From Oscillospiraceae bacterium (lineage in GTDB: Bacteria > Bacillota_A > Clostridia > Oscillospirales > Ruminococcaceae): a DNA stretch of 13,242 nucleotides. Position 1 is the first letter of the stretch, and every line of letters begins with the position of its first letter. Where the stretch lies: assembly GCA_017848205.1 (NCBI GenBank), contig JAGDDO010000191.1, positions 1 to 13,242 of the forward strand, in the 5' to 3' direction. This document shows, one piece after another, positions 5,836 through 11,800 of this stretch. Below the pieces are notes generated by a model. That model was not told the origin of the DNA and made no database searches. It was given only the letters and a program-made list of their open reading frames with translations. The translations under genes and the position numbers were made by a program.

Positions 5836-8134
5836 AATCCAATTCCACCTTAAGTTCGTTATACATTTCTTCGATCTTCGTAATTTCGGCCTTCTTGTTT
5901 TTGAACCTGTTCTGTATATCTATAAGGTTTCCGTTTATGATCTCGTCAAGAACGCTGTTCTTTTCTGAGAGTCTCTTTTCAAATTCGTTCTTAATATATC
6001 CCTTTACCAGTTCCGCATTGGAAGTAACATCTGAAACAAGTGATTCCCTGAACAGATTTGTAATGGAATTATCGTCTTCAAACAGATATGCTTCGATATC
6101 CTGTCTGAGCTGCTTTTTACGGAGTGTGAAGTATTCCGTTTCAAGACGTTCCTCAAACATAAGGAGTTCGTCTTTCTTGGCAGCGATCTCATGGTTGAGA
6201 ATATCCATCTTTCTTGAATACGAAGCCTGTTCCTTGTCGTGAAGTTCGATCTTCTCCTCAAGAGCACATTTCTTTGACTCAAGATTTGAAAGCTCACGGT
6301 TGATAGCTTCACGTTCCTCGTCAGTACGTTCCTTGATCTCGCGCTTTTTCTTGTCCCATTCAAGACCTCTTGTGTCATCGTACTGAGGAACCTGTCTTGT
6401 GGATTTCTTCTTTCCGAGAATAAACTGGAAAAGACGTGCAATTCCCTTGCGGTCCTCTTCAAATTCCTCAACAATGTAGCGTACATCTTCAACAGGTCTG
6501 TCACCAAGGGCTGCTTCCTTCCGTCTCTGCTCGGCAGTGAGGTCCTCCTTGTGCTTCTTTGCTGCATCGATGTCTGCAAATATCTTTTCTATCTCGATCC
6601 TGTAACCTTCACGCTGCTTGTTGAAGTCCTCGAGGAACTTCTTGTTGTTAACGGCGATCTGTTCAAGATTTCTGATATCGTTCTTGATGTTGTCCGCAGC
6701 AAGCTCCTTGTCGATGGCTGCTGAGATCTTAAGGTCTGCATTGCTTCTGTCAGCTACGCTTATGATGTCGCCGTACTCGTCAATACGTGCAAGGATAGTC
6801 TTGTAAACGAGCTGGAAGCAGTTTTCCTTCTTGTAGTCGAGTTCAAGCTGGTAGTCATCGATGAGTTTCTGGAGCATCTGTCTGTAGACGTTGTTTTCCA
6901 CCTTCTGCTCGAAAGTGCCGTAGTCGCTTTCGCTGTTTATGCTGTTTGAGATGGATTCATAGATCCTCTTGATGTTGTCATCGATGTCGCTGTTCAGTAT
7001 CCTCCTGTTTTCGTCGAACAGATGGATAATGAGAGCGTAGAGCTGTTCCAGAACTGCGTCCTGGTTCCTGTTCATCTCGATCTTCTGCTGCTTGATCTGG
7101 CTGATATCCTTGAAAGCACGGTCCTTGAGAATCTTGTTTTCTATCTCGGACTGCTTTTTCTTTGATATCATCAGAATATATTCCATAAGGTTCATGACCG
7201 TGTAGCAGTTTGTGATATATCTGTTTCTCTGGAAGTTAACGTCCCCGAAAATGGACCTGACTATTCTTTCGAATTCAGCATAGTTGGACTCTTCGAGGAT
7301 ATGTTCACGTTCATCTTCAGTGATGTCGCGGAAATCATCTTCGTAAAGACGCTTTATTTCGTGGTCCTTGCCGGCAAGAGCCTTCAGGGCTGACATTCCG
7401 CAGTAGTAGGTAATGATCCTTCTGTCAGTCTGCGAAAGCACGAAACGTTCAATGTTTTCCTTTATGCCTGCGATCTTGGTCTCCGGATATTCACCTTCAA
7501 ATGCATTCAGTTCGTCAATGAAGTTGTAGATGAAGATGAATGTGTTCTGATAATTGGAGATGTATTTGATAAAGTCGATATCAGTCTGTGCAACACCGCG
7601 CTTCGGGAACAGGTAGATGCAGGAATGTGCCTGCTTGATCTCTTCGATCGTAAGTTCCCTGTGCTTGTCTGCAAGTCCGTTAAGACCTGGAGTATCAACA
7701 ATTACAAGTTCGTCTTCAACATCAATGAAATCAATGTAAATATCAACGCTTCTGACCTCGGTCACAACATCGATTTCAGACTGTGTCGTTGTATATTTTT
7801 CAAGATCCGAGAGTCTGTCAAGATCTTCAACTGTACCGTCTGCGAACGTGATGGTGCATGTACCGTTTCTGTCATCATCCTCCTTTACGTTGTGGATGTA
7901 TGTAAGCGCAGCGGTAGTTTCAAGGGTCGCATGCTTAAGCAGGTCCTTTCCGACTATTGCATTTATAAAGGTCGATTTACCTGCACTGAATTCGCCGACC
8001 ACGGCAATTTTAAATTCATTCTGGTCAATACGGCCTTCAAGTGTATCAATAGTGTCTTTTATATTAGCACCGTCATATATAACCGAATATGACTTCAGAA
8101 GATCAAGCTTCTGCTTTAAATCACTGTTCTGCAT
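5810..8134 (-). CDS. Dynamin-like GTPase A (774 aa), first gene of the operon
   Basis: The G domain carries G1 GEFSAGKST (47-55), G2 threonines at 73-74 (ETTAALTY) and G3 DTPG (147-150). The position expected for G4 reads NFID (204-207) in place of N/TKxD, which may alter guanine recognition. The rest is helical, with extended coiled coils (about 325-400, 475-545 and 590-680). A GIARLFQFILGKKK segment (564-577) is placed almost exactly as the similar segment of the neighbouring dynamin, so the two are homologous along their whole length as well as in the G domain. No transmembrane span is evident. The start ATG has a GAGGGTGA ribosome binding site (8151-8144) 9 bases away and a consensus promoter about 100 bases upstream. 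Paired, adjacent dynamins are known in other bacteria (for example DynA/DynB of Streptomyces and DLP1/DLP2 of Campylobacter) and act as hetero-oligomers; the same is likely here. Confidence 0.93.
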   Translation of the reverse strand: MQNSDLKQKLDLLKSYSVIYDGANIKDTIDTLEGRIDQNEFKIAVVGEFSAGKSTFINAIVGKDLLKHATLETTAALTYIHNVKEDDDRNGTCTITFADGTVEDLDRLSDLEKYTTTQSEIDVVTEVRSVDIYIDFIDVEDELVIVDTPGLNGLADKHRELTIEEIKQAHSCIYLFPKRGVAQTDIDFIKYISNYQNTFIFIYNFIDELNAFEGEYPETKIAGIKENIERFVLSQTDRRIITYYCGMSALKALAGKDHEIKRLYEDDFRDITEDEREHILEESNYAEFERIVRSIFGDVNFQRNRYITNCYTVMNLMEYILMISKKKQSEIENKILKDRAFKDISQIKQQKIEMNRNQDAVLEQLYALIIHLFDENRRILNSDIDDNIKRIYESISNSINSESDYGTFEQKVENNVYRQMLQKLIDDYQLELDYKKENCFQLVYKTILARIDEYGDIISVADRSNADLKISAAIDKELAADNIKNDIRNLEQIAVNNKKFLEDFNKQREGYRIEIEKIFADIDAAKKHKEDLTAEQRRKEAALGDRPVEDVRYIVEEFEEDRKGIARLFQFILGKKKSTRQVPQYDDTRGLEWDKKKREIKERTDEEREAINRELSNLESKKCALEEKIELHDKEQASYSRKMDILNHEIAAKKDELLMFEERLETEYFTLRKKQLRQDIEAYLFEDDNSITNLFRESLVSDVTSNAELVKGYIKNEFEKRLSEKNSVLDEIINGNLIDIQNRFKNKKAEITKIEEMYNELKVELDYEQTSIAV

Positions 8135-8187
8135 GATATAAAATCACCCTCTTTTCGTATAGAATGGATCTCGTAAAAATCTCGCTC

Positions 8188-8208
8188 ACGAAAAATCAGT
8201 ATTTTCGT
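8188..8208 (-). promoter_or_regulatory. Leader hairpin of the dynamin operon
   Basis: Within the roughly 95-base leader, ACGAAAA (8188-8194) and TTTTCGT (8202-8208) can form a 7-bp stem with a 7-base loop. It is AT-rich and lacks a following T tract on the minus strand, so it is not a terminator. A near-palindrome centred on TATAATTATA lies at about 8211-8225. These could be an operator or simply local symmetry in AT-rich DNA. Confidence 0.25.
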
Positions 8209-8234
8209 TTACTATAATTATAACTCATTAATTT

Positions 8235-8263
8235 ATAATAACATTTTTTATGTAATTTGTCAA
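8235..8263 (-). promoter_or_regulatory. Promoter of the dynamin operon
   Basis: On the minus strand TTGACA (8263-8258) is followed after 17 bases by TATTAT (8240-8235), preceded by TGT, an extended -10. This is a strong housekeeping-type promoter. Transcription would begin near 8228, leaving a leader of about 95 bases before the ATG at 8134. No other promoter is evident between the four downstream genes, which overlap or nearly touch. Confidence 0.75.
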
Positions 8264-8300
8264 CAATAATAAAGCTTCAATAAGCATGATTTTTTATATA

Positions 8301-8336
8301 AATAACAAAAGAAGGACTGTTTAACAGCAGTCCTTC
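8301..8336 (-). terminator. Intrinsic terminator of the 309-aa gene
   Basis: GAAGGACTG (8311-8319) pairs with CAGTCCTTC (8328-8336), a perfect 9-bp stem with an 8-base loop. On the minus strand it is followed by TTTTGTTATTT. It begins 8 bases after the stop codon at 8344 and isolates this gene from the dynamin operon promoter just downstream. Confidence 0.85.
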
Positions 8337-8343
8337 CGAAAAA

Positions 8344-9273
8344 TCAGCCCTTTATGACTGAAACAAATTCATTCATGTCCTCTTCAAGGCTGAAAAGTAC
8401 ATCGTAGTAATCTTTTGCACCTGAAGACATAAGTTTTTTCACACGTCCCCCGAGTTTATCCACAGCTTCGGCTATTCTTACTGCAAGATGATCAATGTCA
8501 TCAATGCTTTCACCGCAGAAATTGATAAGCTTTCCTCTCCTGTCATATCCCTTCTTCGATACGCCGAAGAATTTCTTAGCAAGCGCAGGATCGTACCTGT
8601 TAAAAGCTGACAGCAGTCCTATACAGTCAGAAAGCATCTCTTCCCAGATGATGTTTTTGTAATCTGAAAAAAGTCTTCTCATGATAAAACGTGCACATGA
8701 ACTGTAGATCTTGATCTTGACTGAAACAGTGTCCCAGACAAATTCGTCGATACCGGCTTCAGAAGCAGTCAGACCGCAGTAACCGCCGCTGCCGATGAGA
8801 ATAATTGAATCCTGAAAATTCTTCTTGTCATCAGTGAATCTGCGAAGTTCATCTCTCCATGAGATCTTTTCGCTGCCCGCTTCAAGATACTGATTCATAT
8901 GTTCTTCAATACGCCGCCAGTTCGTTACGCCGAGGATCTCAGCACTTTCTATTCTTGAAGCTACTTCAGCAGGTTCACCGGCAAAAGCCATTATCTGAAG
9001 GAAGCGTTCAAAATCGCTTCTTTCGTGGAGATAAACGATGTCCACTCTTCCGGCCGGCGTGACTTCTGAAAAAAGCCTGTCATTGACATTCCCCTTGAAT
9101 CCGGGCAGATCTTCGGCACTGATCTTTTCACTCAGTTCCTTCGGTATCTTTCCGTAGCGGACTATGTCAGAATATGCTACTGTTCCCGACATCCCCTTTT
9201 CAGGAGTCAGATAAAGCTGGTTGTATCTGTGAGCCATTTCCCGCACCACAGACTGATTTCCTTCTGTTCCCAT
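8344..9273 (-). CDS. Uncharacterised 309-aa protein, possible inactive metallopeptidase-like fold
   Basis: The start is set by GGAGGG (9285-9280) six bases before the ATG at 9273; upstream in-frame TTG (9315) and ATG (9306) lack such a site. The product is soluble and has no signal peptide. I do not recognise a named domain. From memory, the C-terminal half resembles a clostridial hypothetical family in which a helix reads HExxH and a later helix DExxAD, as in zinc peptidases. Here the first helix reads YSSCARFIMRRLF (190-202), with no His or Glu at the metal positions, and the second WEEMLSDCIGLL (210-221) keeps only acidic residues. If that relationship is right, the protein has lost catalysis. 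GSGGYCG at 161-167 is a glycine-rich turn, not a P-loop. The gene is transcribed alone from the promoter at 9413-9441. Confidence 0.85.
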   Translation of the reverse strand: MGTEGNQSVVREMAHRYNQLYLTPEKGMSGTVAYSDIVRYGKIPKELSEKISAEDLPGFKGNVNDRLFSEVTPAGRVDIVYLHERSDFERFLQIMAFAGEPAEVASRIESAEILGVTNWRRIEEHMNQYLEAGSEKISWRDELRRFTDDKKNFQDSIILIGSGGYCGLTASEAGIDEFVWDTVSVKIKIYSSCARFIMRRLFSDYKNIIWEEMLSDCIGLLSAFNRYDPALAKKFFGVSKKGYDRRGKLINFCGESIDDIDHLAVRIAEAVDKLGGRVKKLMSSGAKDYYDVLFSLEEDMNEFVSVIKG

Positions 9274-9337
9274 AAAAATCCCTCCGTGAATCACATCATA
9301 AGCCATCCTTGTCAATTATGATGTTAGAAAATAAATA

Positions 9338-9355
9338 AACTAATCCCCTTTAGTT
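9338..9355 (-). promoter_or_regulatory. Small hairpin in the leader of the 309-aa gene
   Basis: AACTAA (9338-9343) and TTAGTT (9350-9355) form a perfect 6-bp stem. On the transcript (minus strand) the 6-base loop reads AGGGGA, a purine-rich sequence like a ribosome binding site. It lies about 65 bases before the start codon in an RNA leader of about 130 bases. Whether it binds a regulator is unknown. Confidence 0.25.
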
Positions 9356-9412
9356 ATCAGCGCTGACGGTCATTCTTCCATTTGCTGACACGGCACGCTT
9401 ATAACTATACTT

Positions 9413-9441
9413 ATTATAGCATAGAATATGCGATGTGTCAA
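9413..9441 (-). promoter_or_regulatory. Consensus promoter of the 309-aa gene
   Basis: On the minus strand TTGACA (9441-9436) and TATAAT (9418-9413) are both perfect and exactly 17 bases apart, with TGC before the -10. Transcription should start near 9406, giving a leader of about 130 bases. The intergenic stretch 9274-9664 otherwise holds only hairpins; a 61-codon plus-strand frame within it overlaps this promoter and lacks a ribosome binding site, so I do not call a gene. Confidence 0.8.
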
Positions 9442-9569
9442 TAAAAACAGATAAATTCCTTGAAATTATATGCGATATATTCAAAAATCCATTGAAAAGA
9501 CACATTTTCGATACAGAATATGGTAAATACGCGCTGATAACTTTTATTTCTGAGTTTTTTTCTGAAAGT

Positions 9570-9608
9570 AAACAGAAAGCGGATGCCGCATATCCGGAGC
9601 ATCCGCTT
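9570..9608 (-). terminator. Probable terminator of the Mrp gene
   Basis: AAGCGGATG (9577-9585) pairs with CATCCGCTT (9600-9608), a 9-bp GC-rich stem. On the minus strand it is followed by a T-rich but interrupted tail (TTTCTGTTTACTTTC). It lies about 56 bases past the Mrp stop codon at 9665. A second, AT-rich inverted repeat built on GTAAAC/GTTTAC (about 9617-9644) lies between the two and may add to the signal. Confidence 0.55.
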
Positions 9609-9664
9609 ATATTCCGGTAAACAAAAAATATACTTTTCGTTTACTGTCACTCACTGTAACAAAA

Positions 9665-10510
9665 TCATTTGTCAGCTGTTTTCTTTTCGATGACTTCAAA
9701 CGCCTTTTCAAGCCATTCCTCGTCTCCGCACATTTCAACAGTACCGTTGTCACATGCAGCTGCTATCTCAGGCTTTATCGGGATCTGTGCAAGAGCCTCA
9801 ACGCCGTATTCGGCAGCCACCTTTTCGAGCTTGCTTTCGCCGTAAAGGTTTATCTTCTTTCCGCAGCAGTCGCATTCGATGTAGCTCATGTTCTCAACAA
9901 GACCGATTATCGGAATGTTCATCATTTCAGCCATACGGACAGCCTTGCCGACGATCATTGAAACAAGATCCTGAGGAGATGTTACTATAACTATTCCGTC
10001 AACAGGGATAGACTGGAATACGGTAAGCGGAACGTCACCTGTTCCCGGAGGCATGTCGATGAACATGTAGTCAACGTCGCCCCACATAACATCTGTCCAG
10101 AACTGCTTTACAGTACCGCCTATAACAGGGCCTCTCCAGATAACAGGTGTTGTCTCGTCTTCCATAAGAAGATTAAGTGACATTACCTTTATTCCTGTCT
10201 TTGTAAGTGACGGATCAAGAAGGTCCTTGTCATTAGCTGTCGCTCTTTCCTTAAGTCCGAAAGCCTTAGGAATGGAAGGACCTGTGATGTCCGCATCAAG
10301 AACAGCAGTCTTATATCCCTTTTTATTTGACTTAACTGCAAGTGATGAAGTAACGAGTGACTTGCCGACACCGCCCTTGCCGCTCACAACAGCAATTACC
10401 TTTTTGATTTTTGAATATTCATTAGTTTTTTCAATGAAGCTCTGCGGTTCCTTTCTTTCGCCGCAGCTGCTTGAACATGACGAACAGTCATGTGTACATG
10501 ATTCGCTCAT
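9665..10510 (-). CDS. mrp: Mrp/NBP35-family Fe-S carrier ATPase
   Basis: This P-loop ATPase of the Mrp/ApbC/NBP35 group binds and hands on iron-sulfur clusters in the cytosol. The 281-aa form from the ATG at 10510 starts with a Cys-rich stretch, C5, C9, C12 and C16, typical of clostridial members. It continues with the deviant Walker A SGKGGVGKS (43-51), the switch region around DADITGPSIP (72-81), FIDMPPGTGDVPLT (150-163) as Walker B/switch II, and a CxxC pair at C213/C216 (the motif that bridges a cluster between two subunits). AAAGGA (10528-10523) is the ribosome binding site, 12 bases upstream, somewhat far. Longer in-frame starts extend only into non-conserved sequence. It has its own promoter and is divergent from speD, so a link to polyamines is not implied. 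Confidence 0.93.
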   Translation of the reverse strand: MSESCTHDCSSCSSSCGERKEPQSFIEKTNEYSKIKKVIAVVSGKGGVGKSLVTSSLAVKSNKKGYKTAVLDADITGPSIPKAFGLKERATANDKDLLDPSLTKTGIKVMSLNLLMEDETTPVIWRGPVIGGTVKQFWTDVMWGDVDYMFIDMPPGTGDVPLTVFQSIPVDGIVIVTSPQDLVSMIVGKAVRMAEMMNIPIIGLVENMSYIECDCCGKKINLYGESKLEKVAAEYGVEALAQIPIKPEIAAACDNGTVEMCGDEEWLEKAFEVIEKKTADK

Positions 10511-10629
10511 TATTACGGATGTTCCTTTCAAAAAATACTGAGTCTGAATGATCACACCCCTGTAAAGCGAGCTCACTTCAGCTGGTGGGTCCGGCAGAGG
10601 ATCAGTCGTTTATCAGACTATACTATAAT

Positions 10630-10659
10630 ATAATATCACAACCGGACAATAATTGTCAA
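10630..10659 (-). promoter_or_regulatory. Promoter of the Mrp gene
   Basis: On the minus strand TTGACA (10659-10654) is followed after 18 bases by TATTAT (10635-10630), with TGA directly before the -10 (extended -10). Transcription would start near 10623, about 110 bases before the ATG at 10510. The leader has no riboswitch I can recognise. Confidence 0.65.
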
Positions 10660-10702
10660 TTCAGCGGCCGTCAAAATAAGCCGGCAAAAATTCAGAAATT
10701 TA

Positions 10703-10731
10703 TTGATTTTCACCTCAATATATGATAGAAT
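10703..10731 (+). promoter_or_regulatory. Promoter of the speD-speA locus
   Basis: TTGATT (10703-10708) and TAGAAT (10726-10731) are 17 bases apart, and TGA precedes the -10. Predicted transcription starts near 10738. That leaves only about 10 bases before the ATG at 10748 but about 34 before the TTG at 10772, which supports the later start for speD. Confidence 0.55.
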
Positions 10732-10771
10732 AAATTGATACATTATTATGACTGGGAGGTCGATTAAAAAA

Positions 10772-11572
10772 TTGGATAATAACAAGCTTTCCCTGTATGG
10801 GTTCAATAATCTTACCAAGACCCTTAGTTTCAACATTTACGATGTCTGTTATGCAAAAACCGAACGCGAACAGCATGATTACCTTCAGTACATCGACGAG
10901 CAGTACAACTCGGAACGTCTTACAAGAATACTGTGTGATGTAACTGATATAATAGGAGCCACCATTCTCAACATCTCCAAACAGGACTACGATCCACAGG
11001 GGGCTTCCGTAAATATTCTCATAGCGGAAGGCGAAGTGCCCGTTTCTGAAATAGACCAGTCATGCAACCGCGGAAAAATGGTCGCTCATGAAACAGTGCA
11101 CGCTCATCTTGACAAGAGTCACCTTACAGTGCATACTTTCCCGGAATCGCACCCGGACAACGCTATCTCCACTTTCCGTGTTGACATAGACGTTTCCACC
11201 TGCGGTGAGATATCCCCTCTTAATGCACTTGACTATCTCATCGAAAGCTTTGATTCGGATATTATCACAATCGACTACCGTGTACGCGGATTTACCCGCG
11301 ACGTTCACGGCAAGAAATACTTCATTGACCACGACATAACTTCAATACAGAACTACATCAACGAAGCAACGCTCCAGCGCTACGACGCCATTGATGTAAA
11401 CGTGTATCAGTCAAACATATTCCACACAAAAATGCTCATCAAGGAACTTCAGCTCCAGAACTATCTGTTCAATACTGACGTTTACGAGCTCCCGCCGAAG
11501 CAGCGTCTCGATATATCAAACAGCTTAAGACGCGAAATGATCGAGATCTTCAGCGGTGCAAACATATACTGA
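10772..11572 (+). CDS. speD: S-adenosylmethionine decarboxylase proenzyme
   Basis: SpeD removes CO2 from S-adenosylmethionine to give the aminopropyl donor for spermidine synthesis. The chain matches the long E. coli-type class (about 265 aa) from start to end, including [17 protein letters not shown] near the N-terminus. Self-cleavage should occur between Lys115 and Ser116 in [14 protein letters not shown], turning the Ser into the pyruvoyl cofactor. Cys144 in VSTCGEISP is the conserved proton-donor site. YRVRGFTRD and [13 protein letters not shown] are also family signatures. I prefer the TTG at 10772: GGGAGGT (10754-10760) lies 11 bases before it, and the family begins at this point. An in-frame ATG at 10748 adds 8 residues but has no ribosome binding site. 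The decarboxylase gene follows on the same strand, forming a polyamine unit. Confidence 0.95.
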   Translation: MDNNKLSLYGFNNLTKTLSFNIYDVCYAKTEREQHDYLQYIDEQYNSERLTRILCDVTDIIGATILNISKQDYDPQGASVNILIAEGEVPVSEIDQSCNRGKMVAHETVHAHLDKSHLTVHTFPESHPDNAISTFRVDIDVSTCGEISPLNALDYLIESFDSDIITIDYRVRGFTRDVHGKKYFIDHDITSIQNYINEATLQRYDAIDVNVYQSNIFHTKMLIKELQLQNYLFNTDVYELPPKQRLDISNSLRREMIEIFSGANIY

Positions 11573-11583
11573 TACATAATCTA

Positions 11584-11772
11584 AGGAAACACTGATTAAA
11601 ACGGAAATCCGGCTTCGCCGGATTTCCGGAGGTGGGTTTTACGGGGCTTCGCCCCGTACCCCACGCTGATTTATGAATAAATCAGCGTTTCCATGAAAAA
11701 CTACTGATCCGGATCTGCTGCTTGTATGCAGAACAAACAGCGCTTAAAGGCGTGGCCGGGTCAGTGTTTCCT
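11584..11772. mobile_element. MITE-like hairpin-rich element with terminal inverted repeats
   Basis: The 189-bp stretch between speD and the decarboxylase gene is bounded by a perfect 12-bp inverted repeat, AGGAAACACTGA at the left (11584-11595) and its complement at the right (11761-11772). Inside are several strong hairpins. An 11-bp stem with TTC loop lies at 11603-11627. A 7-bp stem ACGGGGC/GCCCCGT (11641-11657) is enclosed by GTGGG/CCCAC, and a 12-bp stem lies at 11663-11688. A fourth structure is closed by ACTGATCCGG/CCGGGTCAGT (11703-11765). There is no open reading frame. I see no clear target-site duplication. A non-autonomous repeat spread by a transposase is the most likely reading; a structured regulatory RNA of the polyamine operon is the alternative. 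It carries no obvious T-tailed terminator. Confidence 0.6.
11680..11692 (-). repeat. Internal inverted copy of the element's terminal repeat
   Basis: Read on the minus strand this 13-base segment is GGAAACGCTGATT, differing by one base from GGAAACACTGATT at the left end (11585-11597). Bases 11585-11692 are thus themselves bounded by an inverted repeat, and the element may consist of a shorter unit plus an added right part (11693-11772). Confidence 0.55.
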
Positions 11773-11800
11773 ATATTATGAAACGGAGGATTACCCGATA

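Noticed and set aside
7625..8092. A 155-codon plus-strand open frame opposite the G domain of dynamin A
   Set aside because: It is the complement of conserved GTPase motifs and has no supporting start signal.
2413..8134. A known defence island or a CRISPR array around the dynamins
   Set aside because: No repeat-spacer array, nuclease, methylase, integrase or other defence gene is visible in the window, so defence remains only one possible role.
9435..9620. A 61-codon plus-strand open frame in the spacer before the Mrp gene
   Set aside because: Its ATG falls within the perfect minus-strand promoter, there is no ribosome binding site, and its 3' part is the terminator hairpin of the Mrp gene.
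10577..10747. A SAM or polyamine riboswitch between the Mrp and speD genes
   Set aside because: The predicted speD leader is only about 34 bases and the Mrp leader shows no known aptamer pattern.
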